57,649 nucleotides of DNA from Pararhizobium antarcticum (lineage in GTDB: Bacteria > Pseudomonadota > Alphaproteobacteria > Rhizobiales > Rhizobiaceae). Location of the stretch: the NCBI RefSeq assembly GCF_001885585.1, contig NZ_LSRP01000084.1, positions 1 through 57,649 of the forward strand, read 5' to 3'. The translations under genes and the position numbers were made by a program. This document shows, piece after piece, positions 49,715 to 57,649 of this stretch. Under the pieces are notes generated by a model. That model ran no database searches. It was not told the origin of the DNA and worked only from the letters and a program-made list of their open reading frames with translations. Numbering within the stretch: position 1 is the stretch's first letter; each line of letters starts with the position of its first letter.

Positions 49715-49736
49715 CACATAAAGATATGTTTATGTG
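49715..49736. promoter_or_regulatory. Inverted repeat operator upstream of the regulator-metF operon
   Basis: CACATAAA (49715-49722), GATATG, TTTATGTG (49729-49736): 8-bp arms that are exact reverse complements around an almost symmetric centre. The right position, 15 bases before the regulator start codon, and the ATAAAGATAT-type core fit an autoregulatory ArsR/SahR operator. Confidence 0.75.
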
Positions 49737-49797
49737 ATTTGCGGACGTCATGCAAGCGTCAAATCGCGACACGACGCGGTCACGGGCTTTTCCCATG

Positions 49798-49822
49798 AAA
49801 AAAGCGGCCCGAAAGCCGCTTT
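49798..49822 (-). terminator. Intrinsic terminator after ettA
   Basis: Arms AAAGCGGC (49801-49808) and GCCGCTTT (49815-49822) around CCGAAA-type loop, with a run of T on the minus strand. It lies 22 bases past the ettA stop. Confidence 0.9.
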
Positions 49823-49844
49823 CTCCGATCCCTTTAAGGGCCGA

Positions 49845-51494
49845 TCAGCGCGTCAGACGCTTGAAGCTGACACGGCTCGGATTGACCGATTCGGCGCCGA
49901 GGCGACGGATCTTGTCCTTTTCGTAGTCCTCGAAGTTGCCTTCGAACCATTCGACGTGGCTGTCGCCTTCGAAGGCCAGGATATGGGTCGCCAGCCGGTC
50001 GAGGAACATACGGTCATGGCTGATGATGACAGCGCAGCCGGCAAAGTTTTCAAGCGCGATTTCCAGCGCGGCCAGCGTTTCAGTATCCAGGTCGTTGGTC
50101 GGTTCGTCGAGCAGCAGCACGTTGCCGCCCGCCTTCAGCATCTTGGCCAGATGCACGCGGTTGCGCTGGCCGCCGGAGAGATTGCCGACCTTCTGCTGCT
50201 GGTCGCCGCCCTTGAAGTTGAAGGCGCCGCAATAGGCGCGGCTGTTCATGTCGAACTTGCCGAGCTTGATGATTTCGGCACCGCCGGAAATTTCCTCCCA
50301 GACGGTTTTGTCGCCGTCCAGCGCATCGCGGCTCTGGTCGACGTAACCGAGATGCACGGAATCGCCGATCCGGAATGCGCCCGTGTCAGGCGTTTCCTGG
50401 CCAGTGATCATGCGGAACAGCGTCGTCTTGCCGGCACCGTTCGGGCCGATGACGCCGACAATGCCGCCCGGCGGAAGTTTCAGCGTCAGCCCGTCGATCA
50501 GCAGACGGTCGCCGTAACCCTTGGTGATGTTGTCCATCTCGATGACCACCTGGCCAAGACGCTCGCCGACCGGGATGATGATCTGGGCATCGCCCGGACG
50601 CATCTTGTCGGCTGCTTCCACCAGCTCGTCATAGGCCTTGATGCGGGCCTTCGACTTCGACTGGCGTGCCTTCGGGCTGGAGGCGATCCATTCCTGCTCG
50701 CGGCTGATCGCCTTCTGGCGCGAGGCGTCCTCGCGGTTTTCCTGCTTCATGCGCTTGGCCTTGGCCAACAGATAGGCAGAGTAGTTGCCTTCATAGGGAA
50801 TGCTGCGGCCACGATCGAGCTCGAGAATCCAGCCGGTGACATTGTCGAGGAAGTAGCGATCGTGGGTGATCATCATCACGGCGCCAGCATATTGGCGCAG
50901 GTGATTTTCGAGCCAGGCGATCGTTTCCGCGTCCAGATGGTTGGTCGGTTCGTCGAGAAGCAGAAGGTCGGGCTTCGACAGCAGAAGCTTGCAGAGCGCG
51001 ATACGGCGGCGCTCACCACCCGAAAGGCTGGTCACATCGGAATCGCCGGGAGGGCAACGCAGCGCCTCCATGGCCATCTCCACCTGGCTCTCGAGGTCCC
51101 ACAGGTTCTGTCCGTCGATGATGTCCTGGAGTTTCGCGCCTTCCTCGGCGGTCTCGTCGGAATAGTTCATCATCAGTTCGTTGTAACGCTCGAGCACGGC
51201 CGTCTTGTCGGCAACGCCTTCCATGACGTTTTCGAGCGCCGTCTTGCTCGCATCGAGATGCGGCTCCTGCGCCAGATAACCGACGGTCGCACCTTCGGCG
51301 ACCCAGGCCTCGCCGGTATATTCCTTGTCGAGCCCCGCCATGATGCGCAGGACCGTCGACTTGCCGGCCCCGTTCGGGCCGAGAATACCGATCTTGGCAT
51401 CCGGGTAGAAGGACAGGTTGACGTTGTCGAGAACCTTCTTCGCGCCGTAGGACTTGTTCAGCCCGGACATGTGATAGATGAATTGACGTGCCAT
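49845..51494 (-). CDS. ettA: Energy-dependent translational throttle ABC-F protein EttA
   Basis: Soluble ribosome-binding ABC-F ATPase that gates the first elongation step according to ATP/ADP. In the 549-residue protein, two ABC domains have Walker A motifs GPNGAGKS (about 39-46) and GPNGAGKT (about 348-355), signature motifs SGGERRR and SGGQRNR, and two DEPTN Walker B boxes. They are joined by the charged linker (KARQSKSKARIKAYDELV) and have the EttA arm subdomain (SSPKARQ region) expected for this subfamily. No membrane segments. Confidence 0.95.
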   Translation of the reverse strand: MARQFIYHMSGLNKSYGAKKVLDNVNLSFYPDAKIGILGPNGAGKSTVLRIMAGLDKEYTGEAWVAEGATVGYLAQEPHLDASKTALENVMEGVADKTAVLERYNELMMNYSDETAEEGAKLQDIIDGQNLWDLESQVEMAMEALRCPPGDSDVTSLSGGERRRIALCKLLLSKPDLLLLDEPTNHLDAETIAWLENHLRQYAGAVMMITHDRYFLDNVTGWILELDRGRSIPYEGNYSAYLLAKAKRMKQENREDASRQKAISREQEWIASSPKARQSKSKARIKAYDELVEAADKMRPGDAQIIIPVGERLGQVVIEMDNITKGYGDRLLIDGLTLKLPPGGIVGVIGPNGAGKTTLFRMITGQETPDTGAFRIGDSVHLGYVDQSRDALDGDKTVWEEISGGAEIIKLGKFDMNSRAYCGAFNFKGGDQQQKVGNLSGGQRNRVHLAKMLKAGGNVLLLDEPTNDLDTETLAALEIALENFAGCAVIISHDRMFLDRLATHILAFEGDSHVEWFEGNFEDYEKDKIRRLGAESVNPSRVSFKRLTR

Positions 51495-51586
51495 AGAGAG
51501 ACTGCTCCGACGGAATGGGATTTTGCCCGCTATGTAGGCGAATTATCCCGCCGGAGCAATCCGCAAACCGGCCTTTGCCGGTTCAA

Positions 51587-52354
51587 TCACTGAATGCCGG
51601 CCGCATCCACCACGCCCCTGGCACATTTGAAATCGGTTGTGCCGGCCGCCTGAATGAGCGCGGCCAGATCCGCACCGCGCGCCAGCGGACCCGAAAGGCC
51701 GATGGTCAGACCGGTGATCACGCTGCGTTCGCCGTCTTTCTGGCAGCGCATGCGCACCCGCTCGCCAGCGCCCCTGCCGAACCCGGCATCAAAAGCCTGC
51801 TTGATCTCGGTCTCCGTCACCGTTTCCCCCAGCTTTCCCGCAAACAGCGCGCCGACCGGAGACGCATTCAGCCGATCAAGAAAGGCAAGCTGCAGAGCGA
51901 AATAGTCCTGCGCCGTACCGGACTGGCAGGTGCCGCTGCGCAGCCATTGGTGGCGATCCAGGCCCGACTGGCTGCCGGGCATGGCGATCAGCAGCCGATC
52001 GGCTGTTTCCGGCGCGACGGCCAGTAGCGGCAGGTCGAGCCAGTTGCCTTTGCGCGCGCGCGCCTTGGTCTCGGCAGCAACGCCGCAATAGCTTTTCTTC
52101 ACGGGCCAGAGCCCGTGCAGTGAAAAATGGGTGGCATCAAACCGGTCGGCGGTCTGGCCCGCACATTCCTTGCGGCTCGGCCGCGTCTCGCAAAAACCCG
52201 GCTGCCAGCTGACGGCCAGAATATACTCCGTCTTGCCCCTTGGCGTCTGTTTCGCATCTTCAGCCGCCTTCGCCGCCGTCACACTGAAACCACAAAGGAC
52301 CAGGCCCACCAACCCGGAGATCAGCGCCCGCATTCTTCCAGAACTCGATGTCAT
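51587..52354 (-). CDS. RNase T2 family protein with altered second catalytic motif
   Basis: Secreted RNase T2-like protein of 255 residues; the ATG at 52354 is preceded by GGGAGG at the ideal distance. A signal peptide runs to about residue 30 (TAAKA). The first catalytic segment FSLHGLWP is intact (His 80). The second, normally HEWxKHGTC, reads HQWLRSGTC (135-143): Glu to Gln, Lys to Arg, and the catalytic His to Ser. Two or more disulfides are likely from the conserved cysteines. Catalysis may be lost or changed; the fold assignment is firm. Confidence 0.82.
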   Translation of the reverse strand: MTSSSGRMRALISGLVGLVLCGFSVTAAKAAEDAKQTPRGKTEYILAVSWQPGFCETRPSRKECAGQTADRFDATHFSLHGLWPVKKSYCGVAAETKARARKGNWLDLPLLAVAPETADRLLIAMPGSQSGLDRHQWLRSGTCQSGTAQDYFALQLAFLDRLNASPVGALFAGKLGETVTETEIKQAFDAGFGRGAGERVRMRCQKDGERSVITGLTIGLSGPLARGADLAALIQAAGTTDFKCARGVVDAAGIQ

Positions 52355-52533
52355 GCTCGCCTCCCATAAAGAACAAACCATGAATATTAACCAACATATG
52401 CGGGAAAATTGCAACCGTGAATCGTACTTGTGCCAAACTTTTTGTGACCTGATGCAAAACCATCATCAGCAGCTGATTGCCTTTGCCCTGTAAATCACGT
52501 TCATAACGGCAGGCGACGATGAGGGAGGCGGCG

Positions 52534-53481
52534 ATGGTCATGGAGATGCGGCAGGTGGCGAGCCCGACCGGCGCGATGCTTGCACTCTACAGTCTTGCTG
52601 CGTCGGCTCCCGCGCGTGGCATCGTGCTCATCAGCCACGGGCTGGCCGAACATGCGGCGCGCTACGACCGCTTCGCGATCTTCCTGGCGACCCGCGGTTT
52701 CCACGTCTACGCCCACGATCATCGCGGGCATGGCCTGACGACAGCGCCGGATGCGCCGCTCGGCCGTTTTGCGGCCCGTGACGGCGTTGACACCGTCGTT
52801 CGCGACGTGTGCGCGATCCGCGATCTGGCGGCGAAAGAACATCCGGGCCTGCCGATCGTGCTGTTCGGCCATTCCATGGGCGGACTGATCGCGCTGAACA
52901 CGGTCGAGGCCGAGCCGTCGCTTTTTGACGCAGTGGCCGTCTGGAATTCCAATTTCAACCCCGGTCTTGCCGGGCGCTGCGGCCAGGCGATCCTTGCCAT
53001 CGAAAAGATGCTGAAAGGCTCCGACGTGCCGAGCGGCCTGTTGCCGCAATTGACCTTCGCCGCCTGGGGCAAGTCGATCCCCGGCGGCAAGACGCCGTTC
53101 GACTGGCTGTCGCACGATGAAGCGGAGGTGGCGAAATATGTCGGCGATCCGCTCTGCGGCTTCGATGCCAGCGTCTCGCTGTGGATCGACCTGTTCAAAA
53201 TGGCCTATGCCGGGGCTAGTCCTGCGCAACTGGCGCTCCTGGCGCCATCCCTGCCCGTCCACCTCGTCGGCGGCGGCGAGGATCCCGCCACCAACCGGGC
53301 CCGCGAAACCGCATGGCTCGCAAGGCGCATGGAAACATCCGGCCTGCGGGACGTAACCACGCGCATCTATCCCGCCATGCGCCACGAAACCCTGAACGAT
53401 ATCGGGCGCGAGGCGGCGATGGCCGACTTCGCCGACTGGTGCGACCAGGTTTGCCCGCAGCAGCAGGCTGCAAAGGGTTAG
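52534..53481 (+). CDS. Alpha/beta hydrolase (monoacylglycerol lipase/lysophospholipase-like)
   Basis: Cytoplasmic hydrolase of 315 residues from ATG 52534, preceded by GGGAGG five bases upstream; an ATG at 52519 overlaps that site and is less likely. The nucleophile elbow is GHSMGG, an acidic residue occurs in LVGGGEDPATN and the catalytic His in MRHETLNDIG. The oxyanion region HGLAEHAARYDRFA is typical of the Hydrolase_4 (PldB/MGL) family acting on lipid esters. It lies 11 bases upstream of a transporter gene on the same strand. Confidence 0.87.
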   Translation: MVMEMRQVASPTGAMLALYSLAASAPARGIVLISHGLAEHAARYDRFAIFLATRGFHVYAHDHRGHGLTTAPDAPLGRFAARDGVDTVVRDVCAIRDLAAKEHPGLPIVLFGHSMGGLIALNTVEAEPSLFDAVAVWNSNFNPGLAGRCGQAILAIEKMLKGSDVPSGLLPQLTFAAWGKSIPGGKTPFDWLSHDEAEVAKYVGDPLCGFDASVSLWIDLFKMAYAGASPAQLALLAPSLPVHLVGGGEDPATNRARETAWLARRMETSGLRDVTTRIYPAMRHETLNDIGREAAMADFADWCDQVCPQQQAAKG

Positions 53482-53492
53482 ACGGCGCAGGC

Positions 53493-54449
53493 ATGACGAA
53501 CATTTCCGCAAAAATCAGCCCCGTGGCGCGGGACAACGACGTTTCCTTCGGACTGATCTTGATGGTGATCGCGGTGCTGATCTCGCCGGTGATCGATATT
53601 TTCGCCAAGCTGGCGATCGCCACCATACCCTCAGCCGAAATCACCGCCGTGCGTTTCCTGCTGCAGGTGGTCTTCATCCTGCCGATCGTTGCCGTGCGCG
53701 GAACGTTGCTGGATCTCACCTGGAAAAAGACCGGCCTGCACGCCTTGCGCGGCGCGCTCCTGGTTATCACCATGCTGTCCTTCATCACGACGCTGAAGGT
53801 CATGGAGGTCGCCGATGCGATCGCCATCTTCTTCGTCGAACCGATCATCCTCACCATCCTCGGCAGCATCTTCCTCAAGGAAACCATCGGCTGGCGCCGC
53901 TATACCGCCTGCGCCGTCGGCTTTTTCGGTGCCATGCTGGTGATCCAGCCAAGCATGCAGGAGGTCGGGCTGATCGCACTGCTGCCGGTTGTCTCCGCCG
54001 CCAGCCTTGCCGTTTTCCTGCTTGTCACCCGCATGGTCGCCCAGCATGAGGATCCCTGGTCGATGCAGCTTCATGCCGGCATCTGGGGCGCCCTGTTCTG
54101 TGGCGTCCTGCTCTGGTTCGGCAGCGGCAGCGGCTCGGAAATCTTCGACCCGGTGATACCGGACGGGCGCGCAAGCCTTTTTCTTCTGGGCGTCGGCGTC
54201 ACCGCCACGATCGCCGGCGTGCTTGGCGTCTACGCCTATCGTGCCGCACCGGCCTCGACGCTGGCGCCGCTGCAATATCTCGAAATCGTCTCGGCGACGA
54301 TCTTCGGCTGGTGGGTGTTCGGTGACCTGCCCGATGCGCTGAAATGGCTCGGCATCGCGATCATCATCGCGTCGGGCCTCTACGTCATCTGGCGGGAGCG
54401 CCAGGTGCAAAAAAGCGCCAGCATTGCGCCGGTCCTGCCGGCAATCTGA
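53493..54449 (+). CDS. EamA/DMT-family transporter
   Basis: Membrane protein of 318 residues with about ten membrane segments and two EamA units (SPVIDIFAKLAIATIPSAEITAVRF first; the second includes GVYAYRAAPASTLAPLQYLE). ATG 53493 follows the hydrolase stop by 11 bases, so an operon is likely. The open frame runs 180 bases further upstream through the hydrolase gene, but that portion is not transporter-like. Substrate unknown. Confidence 0.86.
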   Translation: MTNISAKISPVARDNDVSFGLILMVIAVLISPVIDIFAKLAIATIPSAEITAVRFLLQVVFILPIVAVRGTLLDLTWKKTGLHALRGALLVITMLSFITTLKVMEVADAIAIFFVEPIILTILGSIFLKETIGWRRYTACAVGFFGAMLVIQPSMQEVGLIALLPVVSAASLAVFLLVTRMVAQHEDPWSMQLHAGIWGALFCGVLLWFGSGSGSEIFDPVIPDGRASLFLLGVGVTATIAGVLGVYAYRAAPASTLAPLQYLEIVSATIFGWWVFGDLPDALKWLGIAIIIASGLYVIWRERQVQKSASIAPVLPAI

Positions 54450-54483
54450 AACAAAAAAACGGAATGCTTTGGGAGGAGCGGAC

Positions 54484-56130
54484 ATGAAGACGGGCGGAGA
54501 ACGGATTGTCGAGGCGCTGAAGGCCAATGGCGTGAAGCGCATTGCCTGCGTGCCGGGCGAAAGTTATCTGGCGGTGCTCGATGCGCTCTATGACACGGAT
54601 ATCGACGTTGTCGTCTGCCGGCAGGAAGGTGGCGCGGCGATGATGGCGGATGCCTGGGGGCGATTAACCGGGGAGCCCGGCATCTGCATGGTAACCCGCG
54701 GCCCCGGCGCGATGAACGCTTGCGCCGGCCTGCATGTGTCCCGCCAGGACTCGATCCCGATGATCCTGTTCATCGGCCAGGTTCAGCGTGATGCGCGCGA
54801 ACGTGAGGCGTTTCAGGAGGTGGAATACCGCCGCGCCTTCACCGAGGTCGCCAAATGGGTCGGCGAGATCGACGACCCCGCCCGCATCCCCGAATTCGTC
54901 ACGCGGGCCTTTGCCATCGCGACATCCGGCAGACCGGGGCCTGTGGTCTTGACCCTGCCCGAGGACATGCTGCGCCAGCTATCGGAGGCGCCGGCGGCCA
55001 AGGCCTATTTGCCAGTCGAAAGCCATCCGGGTCGCAGCCAGATCCGGGCGCTGGAAGCCCTGCTTGCCGGGGCCGAGCGCCCGATCGCCATCCTTGGCGG
55101 CACGCGCTGGACAAAAGATGCCGTTGCGGCGTTTCAAACCTTTGCCGAACGCTGGCATCTGCCGGTTGGCTGCTCGTTCCGGCGCCAGATGCTGTTTGAT
55201 CATCTGCATCCGAATTATGCCGGCGATGTCGGCATCGGCATCAATCCGGCGCTGGCCGCCGAAATCCGCAGCGCCGATCTGGTGCTCCTGATCGGCGGCC
55301 GCTTTTCCGAAATGCCGTCTTCCGGCTACACGCTGCTCGACGTGCCCTATCCGCGCCAGACGCTGGTGCATGTCTATCCGGATCCCGGCGAACTTGGGCG
55401 GGTCTACCGGCCGGATCTTGCGATCGCCGCCAGTCCGCGCGATTTCGTGGCCGCACTCGAAGAGCATGCACCCGCCGAACCGGTGACCTGGCAGGCACGG
55501 ACAGCGGCCATGCACGCGGCCTATCTCGCCTGGTCGACGCCGCCCCTCACCGGCCCCGGCCATGTCCAGATGGGGCCGATCATGACCTGGATCGAAGCGA
55601 ACACGCGCGCGGATACGATTTTTACGAATGGCGCCGGAAATTACGCGACCTGGCTGCACCGTTTCCACCGCTTCCGGCAGTTTGCCACGCAAGCCGCCCC
55701 GACCTCCGGCTCCATGGGCTACGGCCTGCCGGCCGCGGTTGCCGCCAAACGGCTTTTTCCGGACCGCGAGGTGGTCTGCTTTGCCGGAGACGGCTGCTTC
55801 CTGATGCACGGACAGGAGTTTGCCACAGCCGTGCGCTATGGCTTGCCGATCGTTGTGCTGGTCATCAACAACGGCATGTACGGAACGATCCGCATGCACC
55901 AGGAGCGTGACTATCCGGGCCGGGTCAGCGCCACGGATCTGACCAATCCGGATTTTGCCGATCTTGCCCGCGCCTATGGCGGCCATGGCGAGACCGTCGC
56001 TCACACAACGGAATTCGCCGCCGCCTTCGAGCGGGCGCGATCCAGCGGCAAGCCTGCAATCATCGAGATCCGGCTCGATCCGGAAGCGATCACGCCGGCG
56101 CGGACGCTGACGCAGATCCGAAACGGCTGA
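54484..56130 (+). CDS. Thiamine-diphosphate-dependent enzyme (acetolactate synthase/benzoylformate decarboxylase-like)
   Basis: ThDP enzyme of 548 residues from ATG 54484 (GGGAGGAGCG upstream). The three family domains are present: N-terminal pyrimidine-binding domain with the catalytic Glu in CRQEGGAAMMADAWGR (Glu 48), central domain, and C-terminal diphosphate-binding domain with GDG at about 435-437 and NN at about 462 (VVLVINNGMYG). It lacks the companion small subunit gene of biosynthetic acetolactate synthase, so it is more likely a catabolic or decarboxylating enzyme. It is close behind the DMT gene on the same strand. Confidence 0.85.
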   Translation: MKTGGERIVEALKANGVKRIACVPGESYLAVLDALYDTDIDVVVCRQEGGAAMMADAWGRLTGEPGICMVTRGPGAMNACAGLHVSRQDSIPMILFIGQVQRDAREREAFQEVEYRRAFTEVAKWVGEIDDPARIPEFVTRAFAIATSGRPGPVVLTLPEDMLRQLSEAPAAKAYLPVESHPGRSQIRALEALLAGAERPIAILGGTRWTKDAVAAFQTFAERWHLPVGCSFRRQMLFDHLHPNYAGDVGIGINPALAAEIRSADLVLLIGGRFSEMPSSGYTLLDVPYPRQTLVHVYPDPGELGRVYRPDLAIAASPRDFVAALEEHAPAEPVTWQARTAAMHAAYLAWSTPPLTGPGHVQMGPIMTWIEANTRADTIFTNGAGNYATWLHRFHRFRQFATQAAPTSGSMGYGLPAAVAAKRLFPDREVVCFAGDGCFLMHGQEFATAVRYGLPIVVLVINNGMYGTIRMHQERDYPGRVSATDLTNPDFADLARAYGGHGETVAHTTEFAAAFERARSSGKPAIIEIRLDPEAITPARTLTQIRNG

Positions 56131-56169
56131 GCGCCCCCTCAAAATGCCTTCGGGCGAGCGGCGTTCGGG

Positions 56170-56508
56170 CTAGCTGCGAATATGCTGGCTCTGCTGGTAG
56201 ATGGCCGTCGAGCGGGCACCCGAGCGGCAGAAACCCAGCATCGGCCGCGGGAATTCGTCCAGCGCATCGACCATTTGCTTGACCGCATCGCCGGTCACGC
56301 CCATCGGGCCGACGGGGATATGGCGAATGTCGAGGCCGAGTTCGGCGGCGCGGGCAGCCACATCGGCAAACATCGGCTGGTCCGGAGATTCATGGTCCGG
56401 ACGGTGGCAGACGAGCGACTTGAAGCCCATGGCCTTGATCTGGTCGAGTTCCTCGACCTCGATCTGTCCGGTGACCGAATATTCATCGTTGATCTGGCGG
56501 ATGTCCAT
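56170..56508 (-). CDS. TIGR01244/DUF442 phosphatase-like protein
   Basis: Small cytoplasmic protein of 112 residues with the beta-lactamase-hydrolase-like phosphatase fold. The P-loop reads CRSGARS (after LGF), matching the Cys-x5-Arg signature of dual-specificity-type phosphatases and the N-terminal domain of Blh (persulfide-related) proteins. The normally attached metallo-beta-lactamase/sulfur dioxygenase domain is absent and not encoded nearby. Its role, possibly in sulfide metabolism, is inference. Confidence 0.8.
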   Translation of the reverse strand: MDIRQINDEYSVTGQIEVEELDQIKAMGFKSLVCHRPDHESPDQPMFADVAARAAELGLDIRHIPVGPMGVTGDAVKQMVDALDEFPRPMLGFCRSGARSTAIYQQSQHIRS

Positions 56509-56615
56509 AGCGAGGCCTTCCCGAAAAATGAACCGAAATGCAGAGGCCTTTGTTTAGGCCCCAAGATCACCGGGCGTCAATCCTTGCCATCGAACACGTT
56601 GGTCGAGCGGCACAA

Positions 56616-57470
56616 TCAGCCGACCCGGAAGGCCAGCGCATAGTCGATTGTCTCGCCGGGATGCAGCAGCGGCAATTCTCCGGCCTCGGCAAGCGCGGTC
56701 CGGGATGCGATCCGGTGCGAGACCGGTTCTATGCTGACGACATCGGCAGTGCCGCGCTGGCAACGCCAGATCTGCAGGAAGGGAAGCGTATCGACGCGGA
56801 ACCGCACCTGCAACGACCGCCCCCCCAGCGCTTCGAACGGACCAAGGGCCAGCCGTGCCCAGCCATCGACGGCGGTCTCGGCCGCCGGCAGGCACAGATG
56901 GGCGCTGTCGCCCTCCCCGAACAGAAAGTGTTCTGAGCCATCCGCCATCATCGCGCCGGAAATCAACGTGCTCTCTCCGCAAAGCCAGCCGCCAATGTTC
57001 ATGTGATACATCAGCATCGGCGCAAAAGCAGTCTCGCCTGTGTTCGTGACACGATCCGAAAGCGTGATTTCGGACGCATCGTCGCTGATCGCCCAGTGGC
57101 GCGAAACAAGCGCCGTCCCGCCATCGGCGAGGTCGACGCTGGTTTCGGCAAAGCAGCCTGGGCGATCGTCGGCGCCGGTCATTTCGGTACGCCCCACAGG
57201 CGTACCGCAAAGCGAGCCGTGCAGCGGATAAAGCCGTCCCTCCGGACCACCCGCGATCGGTTCCGGATGGCGAACATGATCGGGGCCGCAGGTAAAGAAA
57301 AACCCCTGGAGCGCATGGTCGATCCGCAGGTCGCCGTCGGAAGGGATGGCGATGCCCGGCGCGAGATCCGTGCCGTCGACGACAAAAGCGCCAATGTCGA
57401 GCGCCGATTGCCGGTCGAGAAGGATCTGGAATCCGTCGGCATCGTCCCGGCTCGAAATGCTGATCGACAT
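56616..57470 (-). CDS. DUF4432 aldose-1-epimerase-like protein
   Basis: Galactose-mutarotase-like beta-sandwich protein of 284 residues, DUF4432 type. Characteristic elements are RIDHALQGFFFTCGPDH near residue 50, YPLHGSLCGTPV in the middle, and MYHMNIGGWLCGE with the likely active-site His/Gly pair in the second third. Probably acts on a sugar or sugar acid; no sugar-transport genes are in the window to help. The start at 57470 has GGAG nearby. Confidence 0.8.
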   Translation of the reverse strand: MSISISSRDDADGFQILLDRQSALDIGAFVVDGTDLAPGIAIPSDGDLRIDHALQGFFFTCGPDHVRHPEPIAGGPEGRLYPLHGSLCGTPVGRTEMTGADDRPGCFAETSVDLADGGTALVSRHWAISDDASEITLSDRVTNTGETAFAPMLMYHMNIGGWLCGESTLISGAMMADGSEHFLFGEGDSAHLCLPAAETAVDGWARLALGPFEALGGRSLQVRFRVDTLPFLQIWRCQRGTADVVSIEPVSHRIASRTALAEAGELPLLHPGETIDYALAFRVG

Positions 57471-57649
57471 GCCGCAATCTCCGTCCGCTCGGCCGTTTTG
57501 GCCATTCTTTCGCTGGAATCAGCGAAATCCTGTCACACGCTATCCCAAAGAATTCGGCGCATCACCTCCTTGAAAGGTCCAAGGCACCGAATTAGATGCG
57601 TTTTATCGGTTTGTTCATCATGAATTCAGAACTTTCATATTACCGTCCA
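57471..57649. other. Right-edge intergenic region with a hairpin around a perfect Shine-Dalgarno sequence
   Basis: About 180 bases upstream of the DUF4432 gene. On the minus strand it contains AAGGAGG (57571-57565) followed by a nine-codon frame, enclosed by inverted repeats (57551-57593). No complete gene is visible before the window ends. Confidence 0.5.

Overview
The window is chromosomal DNA of an alphaproteobacterium of the order Rhizobiales, most likely family Rhizobiaceae (Agrobacterium/Rhizobium group). The evidence is the rhizobial dcw gene order, an FtsZ with a very long Pro/Gln/Ala linker, DNPR-type (meso-DAP) MurE, betaine-lipid genes btaAB, an alphaproteobacterial RNase P RNA, and GC-rich codon use throughout. 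The genes look like vertically inherited core and shell genes. No insertion sequence, prophage, CRISPR array, tRNA or rRNA gene was found.

Region 1 (1-30,390, almost all on the minus strand) is a division and envelope superregion. Read in the direction of transcription, it starts with mraZ-rsmH-ftsL-ftsI-murE-murF-mraY-murD-ftsW-murG-murC-murB. Many of these genes overlap by 1-8 bases, including the ATGA overlaps at murG/murC and murC/murB. A divergent aquaporin/MHS-transporter pair (13,177-15,435), bounded by terminators, interrupts the cluster. It continues as ddlB-ftsQ-ftsA-ftsZ, then lpxC, bamD (comL), recN, ligA and a truncated fumarylacetoacetate-hydrolase-family gene at the left edge. 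One small unknown gene, probably starting with TTG, converges on recN and shares a CTAG double stop with it. Upstream of mraZ are four TGGGN repeats at exactly 10-bp spacing, a probable MraZ operator. rnpB (RNase P RNA) lies immediately upstream of that region.

Region 2 (30,391-47,563) mixes metabolism and envelope functions: a FAD amine/amino-acid oxidase, PPi-dependent phosphofructokinase, a LysE-type exporter, a GGDEF-EAL protein, a serine hydrolase, btaA-btaB (DGTS betaine lipid), a CPA2 antiporter and a DMT exporter. Five peptidoglycan-cleaving enzymes are scattered through it: two SLT transglycosylases, an Amidase_2 with a PG-binding domain, a GH25 muramidase and an MltB-type transglycosylase. 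A 25-codon membrane micro-gene with a near-perfect Shine-Dalgarno sequence sits at 47,486.

Region 3 (47,743-57,649) holds metF in tight linkage with an ArsR-methyltransferase fusion regulator (SahR-like) preceded by a perfect inverted repeat, then ettA, an RNase T2 relative with an altered second catalytic motif, an alpha/beta hydrolase, a DMT transporter, a ThDP-dependent enzyme, a small DUF442 phosphatase-like protein and a DUF4432 aldose-epimerase-like protein.

I found no clearly new multi-gene system. The best leads are regulatory (the metF regulator/operator pair, the MraZ boxes, a hairpin covering the lysE-like ribosome binding site), the micro-gene, and the catalytically altered RNase T2.
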